Source: a bacterium (lineage in GTDB: Bacteria; Planctomycetota; UBA1135; UBA2386). From it: DNA of 64,000 bases. The notes below the pieces were generated by a model. The model ran no database searches, was not told the DNA's origin, and saw only the letters and a list, made by a program, of their open reading frames with translations. The translations under genes were made by a program, and so were the position numbers. The stretch is taken from positions 1 through 64,000 of the forward strand of contig JAUILN010000022.1 of NCBI GenBank assembly GCA_030432695.1, written 5' to 3'. Shown in pieces: positions 52,293-60,941 of this stretch. Each line of letters begins with the position of its first letter. The stretch's first letter is position 1.

Positions 52293-53360
52293 CTATCGCT
52301 GCTTGCTGGGCAACAGGAGGTAGCGGGCGGCGAGCTGGAGGGTCCGCAGCAGGTTGTGCTCGTCGAGTTCCACGATCTCGCGAGGCGGCGCCTCCCACTC
52401 CTCCAGGCCGTCCTCGTGGATCCAGGACCTCAGCCGGGAGCCGGCCTCCATGGGTGGGCTGTGCACCAGATCGACGAGTCTGGTTGCGAAGACCGCTTCG
52501 TCGAGATCGGCTCCCAGGAACCGCGGCTCCAGGACCTCGGCCGAAAGCTGGTCCTTCAGCCTGGAACTGGATTCGCGGTCCCCGCTGATCGTCAGGAACT
52601 GGCGGACGCTCGATGGCCAATCCAGGCGGTTGGCCGCAGCTGGAGCCCCTTCGGTCCGGGACTCGCGAAGCGCTGCTCGGACCGCGTAGGCCTCGGTCGC
52701 GATTCTCCAGATGTCGGGGATGTCCGCGTCTCGCATGCCGTCGAGCTGCGCCACTGCTCGACGAGCGAAGGCTGCTACGCCTGGGTACTCGGTCCTCGGA
52801 TAGTCGGGCGAGTAGGACGTGTCGATGAGCGCGAACGTCGCCTGAGCCTGACTGCGCATGCCGGCCTCGACTCCATCGACGACGAACCGACCGTCTCGGG
52901 TCAGGTGAGCGACCATCCATTCGACGGCACGTCTCAGCAATGGGCCGTGATCCGGAGCATCGAAGGTGTGGCCGCGAAGCGAGAACGCCAGCACCGTGAG
53001 CGCGGTGATCCGCAGCCGGTCTTCGGTTTCCGTGCCGAAGCTGCCGTCGTCGTTCTGGAGTTCGACCCACTGTGCAAGCCGGCGGTCGATCTCGGTTCTG
53101 AGCACGTACGGTGTGCTCTGCTCCTCGCGGTCGAAGAAGCGCCTGGTGGCATTGCGACCCACGCAGGTCCACACGTTCACGAGGGGCGGCTCGGGTTCGA
53201 CGCTGCGGAACAGGTCGTCGTCGGTGGTCTTCGACTCCTGCGCGGTGAGCACCGATCCCGAAGACGCCGCCATGCCGATTGCCAGAGCGATCGGTAGGGC
53301 GACTGCACTGCGCGCTGTGAACAGCGTCTGGCTGCTCGATCCATGGTCCGCGTCGGTCAT
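52293..53360 (-). CDS. exported alpha/alpha-toroid (prenyltransferase/squalene-cyclase-repeat-like) protein
   Basis: ATG at 53360 overlaps the stop of sigma fusion B (ATGA). A signal or anchor segment (about 13-40) precedes a helical repeat domain: RRLAQWVELQNDDGSFGTETED, LRITALTVLAFSLRGHTFDAP and RAVEWMVAHLTRDGRFV. The QxDGSFG element and LxAFLxxGHT wording are the hallmark of toroid repeats in bacterial proteins. The cyclase acid motif DxDD is absent, so a binding rather than catalytic role is likely. 355 residues. Confidence 0.8.
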   Translation of the reverse strand: MTDADHGSSSQTLFTARSAVALPIALAIGMAASSGSVLTAQESKTTDDDLFRSVEPEPPLVNVWTCVGRNATRRFFDREEQSTPYVLRTEIDRRLAQWVELQNDDGSFGTETEDRLRITALTVLAFSLRGHTFDAPDHGPLLRRAVEWMVAHLTRDGRFVVDGVEAGMRSQAQATFALIDTSYSPDYPRTEYPGVAAFARRAVAQLDGMRDADIPDIWRIATEAYAVRAALRESRTEGAPAAANRLDWPSSVRQFLTISGDRESSSRLKDQLSAEVLEPRFLGADLDEAVFATRLVDLVHSPPMEAGSRLRSWIHEDGLEEWEAPPREIVELDEHNLLRTLQLAARYLLLPSKQR

Positions 53361-55630
53361 CGGTCCCCCCAACGGAAGTCGATCGCGAACACCTCGTCGG
53401 ATCGCGGGACAACGACGGACATAGTGGTTCTCGCCGCCGGGCTGCGCACCGCCCAGCATTCGTAGGCCCCAGGCCTGAGCCAGACGCGTCGGTCCATGCC
53501 ACGCGCGCTGTGCGCATCCAGCGAGTTCCAGCGTCGCATGTCGAACTGGGAGCCGGACTCGTGCACGAGGCTCACGCCGGAAAGGCTGCCCACGTTCTGC
53601 CCATCGGGCAGGTGGAACTCCAGCGTGCACGGGGTGAGTTCCTGCGTGCGCCGGATCGTCACCTCCTGCGGAGTGGCTCCCTGGGCGTCGACTTCGAAGC
53701 TCTGCGGCAGCTCGCAGGCCGTGCGCAGCGATGGTGCGCATTGCGCGATGCGGCAGGTCCCGGGCGGTAGCCACACCTCTCGGTCGAGGTCGGTCAGAAG
53801 GGAGAAGCTGCGGCCCTCATGCGTGCCTCGTAGGGTGATCCAAGGGCGCGGGTGGCGGTCTGCATCGGGTAGCGGTGGGTCGCATCGGAGCACGACGGGT
53901 CGACACACCGGGGTCGCGGCGTCGAAGCGAAGCACCAGCGGGGTGACCTCCGGGAGGGGCGCGAGCTCGACGTCGACGTCGCGCCAGCCGGCATCGCGCA
54001 GGAGAAAGGTATGCGGGATCGAAACCCGCGAGCCCCGGCGGAGGGTGTCTGCCGAGGGCACGACGGCGACGACGTGGGCTCCGGGATGCAATTGCTCGAG
54101 GTGCGCGACTGTGGGGCAGGACCTGGCCGAGATGTGCGGATTGGCGTCCGGACCGACGGCGAAGGCGTAGCTGACCAAGGCGTCGTCTTCGAACTCGACG
54201 ACCGCGGCGTGCACCGGGGCCATCGTGACCGTCCAGTCCGCGCCGGGCACCGCGAGGCCGGGCGTGGCCGGGGCGTCGTCGCCGGAGACCGAGTGCAGCG
54301 CCATGCTCTCGTGGGTGGCGTTCACGAAGTAGCGCCCGGCCGTGAGACCTTCGAGCCGTGCGTGGCCGGAGTCATCGGACCGTGCGCCGTAGATTGCGAC
54401 CGTGGGTTCGGGTCCGGGCAGGAACCGAGGCGGCAGCGGGTGACCGAGGGGTGGCCCACCTTCGGTCCTACCGACGTGGACCTGCGCGTTGGCGACCGGA
54501 AGGCCCGTGGTGTCGACGACGCGCACGTCGACGGAGTGGCCGGGTTCCAGGGTGACCGTCTGGCTCTCCGCGGCAGGCTCGATGCCACGCGGAAGGTAGC
54601 CCGGCGCCTGGACCACGAGGTAGGCACCAGGCTCCGTGGCGACGTCTCGAACGCGCAGTGTGCCTTCCGCATCGGCGGCGGCGATCACCGAATCGAGCGC
54701 GCAGAAGCGGCGGTGGGGCCTGGTGCGAACCAGCACGGCCGTATCGATCGGTGCGTCGGCGGCGTCGCGCACGTGGATCTCCCAGCCGGTTTCCACGTCA
54801 GCGACCGGAGGTTCGAGTTCGCGCCGGCTCGCGAGGCCGGCAGACCTGGCAGCATCCGGCTCGTTCGTCGGCGCATGGACGAGGTGCGCTCCGTTCGCCG
54901 CAGCCACCCCGCCGGCCGGTTCGACTGCGCTGCCAGTCCGCGAGTCCGGCCAAGCCATCCAAAGAGCGGCGCTAAGCGCGAGCAGCAGCGCGGCGGCGAG
55001 CAGTTTGGTCTTCATCGTCAGCACCAGCAGCAGGGTCGCGGAAGTGGAGCCGGCCCATGCCGACGTCGCCGGGGCAGGTCCGCACCACCCGAGCAGCGGC
55101 GCGGCCCAAGCCGACCGGTCGCCGCCACTGCGTTCGTCGAGTCGCTCGCGCACCAGCGCGAGCCCGCGCTTCAGGCGCGACTTGACGGTCTCCACCGGCA
55201 CCGCGTGGAGGACGGCGATCTCTCGCGGTGGCTGGTCTTCGTAGAAGCGCGCGACGACGGTGCCGCGGTAGGGTTCGGGCAGCCCGGCGACGACCTCCGC
55301 GACGCGACGGATCGACTCGGCCAACGCCGCGTGGTCGGCCGGCGTCACGTCCTGCCGCTCGGGCCGCGCCACCTCACGCTGGCGTGCGTCACGTCGCTGT
55401 TCCGAGAGTCGCAGGCGTCGGCCGAGTCGTCGGGTGATGGCGCGCGTCCACGCACCTGGCTCCGTGGGCTGGGTCGTGTCGGGTCGGCTGCGGGCCAGCC
55501 AGACGTCTTGGGCGAGGTCATCGGCGAGCGCGGGCCCGACCAGGGCTCGGGCCAGGGCGCGCACCGACCTTCCGTGCTGCTGGACGTCGCGACTCAGCGC
55601 TGCGTGTGGATCGTCGGGCAGTTCGTCCAT
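53357..55630 (-). CDS. ECF sigma factor fused to a membrane-anchored extracytoplasmic region (fusion B)
   Basis: One frame from the ATG at 55630 to 53357 encodes 757 residues. Region 2 lies at about 17-72 (LADDLAQDVWLA) and region 4 at about 105-165 (GLPEPYRGTVVARFYEDQPPR..., VETVKSRLKRGLALVRERL). Two hydrophobic stretches (about 199-205 and 210-226) follow, then about 530 residues of beta-rich carboxypeptidase-regulatory-like sequence. Met206 (55015) starts a signal-peptide-like MKTKLLAAALLLALS and could be an internal start giving 552 residues, but no Shine-Dalgarno precedes it. It opens the operon with the toroid protein, fusion A, the 36-aa ORF and the membrane protein. Confidence 0.75.
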   Translation of the reverse strand: MDELPDDPHAALSRDVQQHGRSVRALARALVGPALADDLAQDVWLARSRPDTTQPTEPGAWTRAITRRLGRRLRLSEQRRDARQREVARPERQDVTPADHAALAESIRRVAEVVAGLPEPYRGTVVARFYEDQPPREIAVLHAVPVETVKSRLKRGLALVRERLDERSGGDRSAWAAPLLGWCGPAPATSAWAGSTSATLLLVLTMKTKLLAAALLLALSAALWMAWPDSRTGSAVEPAGGVAAANGAHLVHAPTNEPDAARSAGLASRRELEPPVADVETGWEIHVRDAADAPIDTAVLVRTRPHRRFCALDSVIAAADAEGTLRVRDVATEPGAYLVVQAPGYLPRGIEPAAESQTVTLEPGHSVDVRVVDTTGLPVANAQVHVGRTEGGPPLGHPLPPRFLPGPEPTVAIYGARSDDSGHARLEGLTAGRYFVNATHESMALHSVSGDDAPATPGLAVPGADWTVTMAPVHAAVVEFEDDALVSYAFAVGPDANPHISARSCPTVAHLEQLHPGAHVVAVVPSADTLRRGSRVSIPHTFLLRDAGWRDVDVELAPLPEVTPLVLRFDAATPVCRPVVLRCDPPLPDADRHPRPWITLRGTHEGRSFSLLTDLDREVWLPPGTCRIAQCAPSLRTACELPQSFEVDAQGATPQEVTIRRTQELTPCTLEFHLPDGQNVGSLSGVSLVHESGSQFDMRRWNSLDAHSARGMDRRVWLRPGAYECWAVRSPAARTTMSVVVPRSDEVFAIDFRWGDR

Positions 55631-55795
55631 CTCGGGTCCAGGACATGCTGCGCGCCGTGCGCGGATCGGGGGCAGGTAATCTGGGGTGCGCGAACCGTGC
55701 TCCCTACGGCTGTTCCACGACGGTGCAAGCCGTGGTCGATGGCGGCCCACGACCCACTTCACCCTGCGGTGGGCCTCGGCTACGACTGGTCCTCG

Positions 55796-56626
55796 ATGCA
55801 ACGGCCCCGAGATCCGCGATCGAACCTGTCTCGCCCGTTCTCGTTCGGCAGGGATGTCCTCGTTCCCCTTGCGGCCTTCGGGCTGGGTGCGGTCAGCTTC
55901 TGGGCCTGGGAGCGCGTGGGGACGAACTCGGAGCCGGAGGCGCGCGAGATGGCTCCCGTCGAGGTGCGTGCTGGCTTCCGTGAGTCGACTGCGGAACCCC
56001 TGCCGGCCCGAACCGCGGTGGCGCTGCCCGAGGTCGACGAGCCAGAAGTCGCCGTCGACGGGAGGGCCGCTAGCCAAGTCCGGCGGCAGTCGGGCGGACC
56101 GAAGTCGGATTGGGGCCCGAGGCAGGTGGCTGCGAGCACACAGTTCGAGATGTTTGCGAGTCGTGGGGTCGCAGGTGCTGGCATCTATGAACGGCTGGAT
56201 CTGCGGATGCATCTTCTGGATCCGCGAGTGAACCCCGAGCGGGTAACGGTCTCGAAGCAGCACCTGGAGGAACTCGGGACCCTGATCGCCACCGAAAGGC
56301 GTGCGTACGACGAGGCCGGAAAGACCTGTATCGACCTCTATCTCGAAGGCATGCGGCAGCGCATCGATCGAGAGGAGTTCTCTCCCGGGTTCGACACCAA
56401 CTCGCCGTCCGGTGGTGACGAGTTGCGGGAATGGCTGCAGACCAAGGTCGACACGTTCGGCGACGATGGCTTCGTCCACACGTCGTTCGGTTTCGATGGG
56501 AAGGCCTACGTCGTGGGGTTGAGTAGGGCCGACGCCCCGGAGCTGTTCCGGTTGCTCGGGGAGCGGGAGGCCCAGAAGCAGCGGATCAGGGAGCGCGTGC
56601 GGGACTTCGTCGCGGCGCGCTACTGA
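55796..56626 (+). CDS. membrane-anchored protein of unknown function
   Basis: ATG at 55796 (MQRPRDPRSNLSRPFSFGRD) gives 276 residues with one helix (about 21-38); an ATG at 55739 would add 19. The rest is a proline/glutamate linker followed by a helical domain (VTVSKQHLEELGTLIATERRAYDEAGKTCIDLY...). Divergent from sigma fusion B across 165 bp, which should hold promoters for both; I could not identify -35/-10 boxes there. Function unknown. Confidence 0.65.
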   Translation: MQRPRDPRSNLSRPFSFGRDVLVPLAAFGLGAVSFWAWERVGTNSEPEAREMAPVEVRAGFRESTAEPLPARTAVALPEVDEPEVAVDGRAASQVRRQSGGPKSDWGPRQVAASTQFEMFASRGVAGAGIYERLDLRMHLLDPRVNPERVTVSKQHLEELGTLIATERRAYDEAGKTCIDLYLEGMRQRIDREEFSPGFDTNSPSGGDELREWLQTKVDTFGDDGFVHTSFGFDGKAYVVGLSRADAPELFRLLGEREAQKQRIRERVRDFVAARY

Positions 56627-56687
56627 GACCCGACGCAGAGCGAACTCGCATGGCGCGAAGACCACCTCGCGCAGCTACCCTGCCAAC

Positions 56688-57107
56688 ATGAGGTCTCCGT
56701 TCGTCGGACTCTGCATCACGCTGTCTTTCCTCACCGCCTGCGTCACCGACCCCGACGAGGAGGACTGGCTCTGGGATCTCGACGGCACGCGCTGGCGGCT
56801 GGTCTCGCTCGATGGGAACTCACCGCTGGCCGGCACCGAGATCACGCTCGAGTACGACCGCGAGCGGATGCAGGGCTCGGCCGGCGTGAACCGCTACTTC
56901 ACGAGCTGGGCGGGGACCCACGACGCGATGGCCGTGGGCGTGGTGGCGACCACCCGGCTGGTGCGCGACGAGCCGGCGGGGGCGATGGCGCAGGAGTCGC
57001 GGTTCGTCGAGCTGCTGCGCCAGGCGCGGGCTGCGGAACGGGAGGGTGCCGAGCTGGTGTTCACCACGCCGGATGGCGGCGAGCTGCGGTTCGAGGCGTT
57101 GCCGTGA
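56688..57107 (+). CDS. META-domain lipoprotein (HslJ-like)
   Basis: The 139-residue product has a lipobox (LSFLTAC, Cys18). The domain wording LDGTRWRLVSLDGNSPLAGTEITLEYDRERMQGSAGVNRYF is typical of META proteins such as HslJ. The role of META proteins is poorly known; some are linked to outer-membrane stress. Its stop overlaps the GTG of the yjdF-type gene (GTGA). Confidence 0.88.
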   Translation: MRSPFVGLCITLSFLTACVTDPDEEDWLWDLDGTRWRLVSLDGNSPLAGTEITLEYDRERMQGSAGVNRYFTSWAGTHDAMAVGVVATTRLVRDEPAGAMAQESRFVELLRQARAAEREGAELVFTTPDGGELRFEALP

Positions 57108-57670
57108 GCGGGGTGGACGGCACGTCGGGGACAGGTAACGGGCTCCGGAGCCTGTGGGGCTGGGCGCTTGCGGCGCTGGTGCTGTTGGTCTGGTCGGTGA
57201 TCGGCTGCGCAGACGTCGGCACCTGGGCCTTCGAGATCCTGCCGGGCACGCTGGCGTTCGCGCTGCTGCTTGGCATCGCGCCGCGGTTCCGCTTCACCAC
57301 GCTGGTGTTCGCGATCGCGCTCGTGCACCTGGCGGTGCTCGCGATCGGCGCGAAGTACACCTACGCGTTGGTGCCCCTCGATCCGGTGATGGAGCTGTTC
57401 GGCCTGGAGCGCAACCCGTTCGATCGGGTGGGGCACTTCATGCAGGGCGTCACGCCCGCGCTCGTCACCCGCGAGCTGGCGCTGCGCCGCGCGCGGATGG
57501 CGCACGGCTGGCTGCTGCGGATCTTCGCCACCAGCGTCGCGCTGGCGTTCAGCGCGCTCTACGAGATCCTCGAGATGTTGATGGTGCTGGTCTTCTACCC
57601 CGACGAGGGGCCGGAGTGGCTGGGCATGCAGGGCGACGTCTGGGACGCGCAGCGCGGCCTCCTGCCGTAG
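57104..57670 (+). CDS. yjdF: YjdF/DUF2238-type membrane protein, truncated by an insertion
   Basis: GTG at 57104 overlaps the META gene's stop. The 188-residue product has several membrane helices and the DUF2238 landmarks KYTYALVPL, RNPFDRVGHFMQG and FSALYEILEMLMVLVFYPDEGPEWLGMQGDVWDAQ. The family normally continues into WDM and a last helix. Here the sequence instead runs into an 80-bp block (57653-57732) and stops at TAG 57668-57670. The missing C-terminal helix can be read further downstream in another frame. Whether the shortened protein works is unknown. Confidence 0.8.
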   Translation: MSGVDGTSGTGNGLRSLWGWALAALVLLVWSVIGCADVGTWAFEILPGTLAFALLLGIAPRFRFTTLVFAIALVHLAVLAIGAKYTYALVPLDPVMELFGLERNPFDRVGHFMQGVTPALVTRELALRRARMAHGWLLRIFATSVALAFSALYEILEMLMVLVFYPDEGPEWLGMQGDVWDAQRGLLP

Positions 57671-57724
57671 GGAATGGGTGCGGATCGCTTCGCTCACCGC
57701 ACCCCGAGGCATTCGGCCGCGCTG
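57658..57724 (+). repeat. dispersed ~67-bp repeat, copy 2 (inserted in the yjdF-type gene)
   Basis: The 55-bp core 57670-57724 matches copy 1 (minus strand 1150-1204) at 48 of 55 positions. It lies inside the 80-bp block that separates the DAQ codons (ending at 57652) from the WDM codons (starting at 57733) of the yjdF-type gene. It contains CGCTTCGCTC. The repeat is read here as the insertion that broke the gene. Confidence 0.8.
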
Positions 57725-57732
57725 CCGATCCG

Positions 57733-57849
57733 TGGGACATGACGATGGCGCTCTGCGGCGCGGTCGCCGTGCAAGCCCTGTTCTTCGGCCTGCACGACCG
57801 CCGGCTAGCCCGCCGCGCTCCGCTCAGCGACCGACGACCAGATGGGTGA
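57733..57849 (+). pseudogene. yjdF: displaced C-terminal helix of the YjdF/DUF2238 protein
   Basis: From 57733 the sequence reads WDMTMALCGAVAVQALFFGLHDRRLARR, the usual end of a DUF2238 protein, in a frame shifted by one relative to the gene upstream. Joining DAQ directly to WDM restores the family motif GDVWDAQWDM. Its last bases overlap the 3' end of the opposite-strand ELWxTDGT gene. There is no start codon of its own. Confidence 0.7.
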
Positions 57850-60800
57850 GCCCACTGGCACTCAACGCACCACCGAGCGAGCCGCCCGGATCGGACACCA
57901 GCCACTGCGCGAACAGTTCCATGCCGGCGAGCGCCGGATCGGCGGGGATCGGCACCCATAGCATGGCGTCACCCTGGGCGTCGGTCGGCAGCGGGATCCC
58001 GACCGGGGCGCCGGGCAGCCACAGGGTGCAGCCGCCGAGCACGGTCGGGTGCGCGGCGAGATCGAACAGCACGCCGGCGGCGGCCTGCGGGCGGGCGTCG
58101 GTCAGGGTGAGCGTGAAGGTCGCTGCGCCGACGCGCGGTGCGGTCGGAGACGTGCCTGCCGTGGGCACGGTGCCGGCGCTGCCCGGGCAGCCGGCGCCGA
58201 GGGTGCGCGCCAGGTAGCCGCGGGTCGTCGACAGGTCGATGGCCCACGGCTCGTAGCCGGTCGGCTCGGTGTAGGCCGCGAACACCAGCTGATCGCCGAC
58301 CACGCCGAGCGGCGTCGGGTGCGACGAGTGGCCGCCGGGCCCGAGGTCCGTGAGTCGCCGGGTGCCGGCTGCCGTGCCATCGCAGGTCCACAGCTCGCTG
58401 CCGAACGCGTCGTGACCCTGGAAGGCGATCGCGTTCGCGTCGCCGAGGCGGAGCAGGTGCTCGGGCTGGAGCGAGCCTTGGCCCGGGATCGAGTCGGTCA
58501 CCATGCGGGTGCCGGCGGTCGTGCCGTCGGTCCGCCACAGCTCGCGGCCGTGGATGCCGTCGTCGGCAGTGAAGAACACCAAGCCGCCGGCTGGAGTGAG
58601 CTCGACGGGCTCACTGCTGGTCGCGCCGGCGTGGATGTCCAGCAGGACCCGGGTGCCGCCGGGGGTTCCGTCGGTGGCCCAGAGTTCCGCGCCGTGGATC
58701 GCGTCGCGCGCGACGAACAGGGCTTCGCCGGTGCGCGGGGAGAGCACCATGTCGGCGGGACGTGCCGGCTTGTCGAGCGTCGCGAGCAGCACGCGGCTGC
58801 TGCCGTCGAGGATCCAGTACTCGGGCTGGTTGGTGGCGGGCGCGAGGGTCCGCACGAGCGCACGATCACCCAGCGCGAGCGTGGACCGGAAGCCGCTGGC
58901 GGAACCGCCGTCGAACGAGGTCTGGAACTCCAGCCGTGTGCCGGCGGCCGTGCCGTCGCTGACGAACAGGCCGGTCGGACCGAAGTAGCCGACCGAGGCG
59001 AAGAAGTAGAGGAGATCGCCGGCCGCCACGAGATCGGTCGGTCCCACCGATTGGCGACCGACCTGGAACTCGATCACGGGGCCGGTGCCGGCGGCTGTCC
59101 CGTCGGAGGACCACAGCGCGATCCGGCGGCCGAAGTAGTAGCGACCGCCGAGTTCCACGACGTCGGGGCCGTTCGAGTGGGAACCGAGGATCGGCCGCAG
59201 GTCGCCGCCGAGCAGGTCCGAGGTGATCAGCGATTCCCGATTCGTCCACCAGGTACGGTCCCCGAAGCGCGCCGCCCGGGCCGGCGCCGACGAGAAGCTG
59301 CCGGGCTGGGCATCGCGCCACAGCCGAGTGCCGGTGGGAGTGCCGTCGGTGATCCAGGGTTCCTGGCCGATCGTCGCGTTGGTCGCCTGGAACACCAGGC
59401 GCAGTCCGGAGTCGGCGGCCGGCGACTGGGGATCCGAGTCCGCGGTCGCGCGGCCGATCTCGCCGACCTGCACGGTGCCGGCGGCGGTTCCGTCGGTCTT
59501 CCAGGGCTCGCTGCCCGAGGCGGGGGTGCGGGCCGCGAACCACGCTTCGGTGCCGGCCACGACGGGGGCCGCGGACAGGCTGCCCTCGCCGCCGGGCAGG
59601 AGGTCGGCGATCGGTCGCGTGCCGGCCGGAGTGCCATCGGTGATCCAGGGCTCCCAACCGTCGCGTGCGTCGGTGCGGCCGGCGAACACCAGGCCGCTCG
59701 GCATCACCGCCAGGCCATAGCCGATGCCGCCGGCCGCGCCGGGACACACCTCGACGACCATCGACGTGCCGGCCTCGGTGCCGTCGGTGCGCCACAGCTC
59801 ACTGCCGCTGCTGCCGTCCGACGCGTTCCACCACACGAAGCCGTTCCACACCACCATCGGGCCGTGGCCACTGAAATGGGAACCGGGCCAGATGTCCTTC
59901 ACCATGCCGGTGCCCTGCGGCGTGCCGTCGGTGACGAACAGTTCGTTGCCGTAGAGCGGGTGCAGGCCGCGGAACAGCAGCTTGTCGCCGAGGACCGCGA
60001 GGTTGTCGCGTAGGGTGCTCATCACCGGCCAGCCGCTGACCCTTGCGGTGCCCTGCGCGGTGCCGTCGGTCGACCACCACTCGTTGGTGAGCTGGTCGCG
60101 GCGGGCGACGAACATCAGCCGTCCGTTGAGTTCGACCATGCCGCCAGGTTCGAGGCCGAGTTCGCCGGGGTTGCCGTCGACGACCATCCGCGTCCCGGCC
60201 GCGCTTCCGTCGGTCACCCACAGCTCGGGGCCGTGCACGCCGTCGTCGGCACGGAAGTAGGTCCGACCCTGGAAGCCCTGCCAGACGCCGTAGGCGGAGC
60301 CGGTGCTGATCGACGACTCGCCGCCGGGTCGGATGTCGGCGATCCGGTAGGTCCCATCGCGCGTGCCGTCGGAGACCCAGGGTTCGACTCCGAAGCCGCT
60401 CTCGTAGGCCGAGAACCACAGCCGCGTGCCGTCCGTGTAGGCGCTCTCGCCCGCGAGGCCGAGACCGGGTATCCGACTCAGGAGGTGGGTACCGGACACG
60501 GTGCCATCGGTGCGGTAGAGACCCAGGGTGGTCGGGGAGTCCTGGCAGGAGAACAGCAGGACGTTGCCGACCCGGTAGAAGGAGGCGTAGTCGGCGAGGC
60601 CGCCCCCGTCGCCGGGCAGGAACTCGCGCAGTAGCCGGGTGCCGTTGGCGTCGTGCACGTAGAGCTCGCGGCCGAGGCGGGGATCGACGGCGTGGAACAC
60701 CACGCGGCCCTGGATCTCGGTGAAGCCACGTGGCAACGAGTCCGGGGTCAGGTCGACCGGGCCGGGGAGGATGTCCGCCAGCTGGCGCGGAGTGGACTGG

Positions 60801-60886
60801 GCCGTGAGCGATTCCAGGGCGACGACCGCGCCGAGCGCGAGAGCGATCGTTGCGAAGCAGGAGCCGGAGCAGGGTGCGAATGTCAT
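57824..60886 (-). CDS. secreted ELWxTDGT-repeat protein A
   Basis: The 1020-residue protein has a signal peptide (about 1-30) and 14 copies of the ELWxTDGT-type element (for example ELWVTDGSAAGT, ELFVTDGTPQGT, ELWRTDGTEAGT, EPWITDGTPAGT), spaced roughly 45-80 residues. Such repeats form propeller-like surface proteins. The last 130 residues (YLARTLGAGCPGSAGT ... GCTLWLPGAPVGIPLP ... IPADPALAGMELFAQW ... ASGLTHLVVGR) are a separate C-terminal domain shared with protein B and, more distantly, with the protein at 1336-3120. Ligand unknown. Confidence 0.93.
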   Translation of the reverse strand: MTFAPCSGSCFATIALALGAVVALESLTAQSTPRQLADILPGPVDLTPDSLPRGFTEIQGRVVFHAVDPRLGRELYVHDANGTRLLREFLPGDGGGLADYASFYRVGNVLLFSCQDSPTTLGLYRTDGTVSGTHLLSRIPGLGLAGESAYTDGTRLWFSAYESGFGVEPWVSDGTRDGTYRIADIRPGGESSISTGSAYGVWQGFQGRTYFRADDGVHGPELWVTDGSAAGTRMVVDGNPGELGLEPGGMVELNGRLMFVARRDQLTNEWWSTDGTAQGTARVSGWPVMSTLRDNLAVLGDKLLFRGLHPLYGNELFVTDGTPQGTGMVKDIWPGSHFSGHGPMVVWNGFVWWNASDGSSGSELWRTDGTEAGTSMVVEVCPGAAGGIGYGLAVMPSGLVFAGRTDARDGWEPWITDGTPAGTRPIADLLPGGEGSLSAAPVVAGTEAWFAARTPASGSEPWKTDGTAAGTVQVGEIGRATADSDPQSPAADSGLRLVFQATNATIGQEPWITDGTPTGTRLWRDAQPGSFSSAPARAARFGDRTWWTNRESLITSDLLGGDLRPILGSHSNGPDVVELGGRYYFGRRIALWSSDGTAAGTGPVIEFQVGRQSVGPTDLVAAGDLLYFFASVGYFGPTGLFVSDGTAAGTRLEFQTSFDGGSASGFRSTLALGDRALVRTLAPATNQPEYWILDGSSRVLLATLDKPARPADMVLSPRTGEALFVARDAIHGAELWATDGTPGGTRVLLDIHAGATSSEPVELTPAGGLVFFTADDGIHGRELWRTDGTTAGTRMVTDSIPGQGSLQPEHLLRLGDANAIAFQGHDAFGSELWTCDGTAAGTRRLTDLGPGGHSSHPTPLGVVGDQLVFAAYTEPTGYEPWAIDLSTTRGYLARTLGAGCPGSAGTVPTAGTSPTAPRVGAATFTLTLTDARPQAAAGVLFDLAAHPTVLGGCTLWLPGAPVGIPLPTDAQGDAMLWVPIPADPALAGMELFAQWLVSDPGGSLGGALSASGLTHLVVGR

Positions 60887-60941
60887 GGGATGCCTCTCGA
60901 GGATGTGTGGCGAAGATGTGCGGCGCGGAGGTCGGCCGCGT

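Noticed and set aside
53357..56665. Longer start for sigma fusion B
   Set aside because: The frame is open upstream of 55630 but runs antisense through the membrane-anchored protein gene at 55796-56626; the ATG at 55630 fits the start of a sigma domain.
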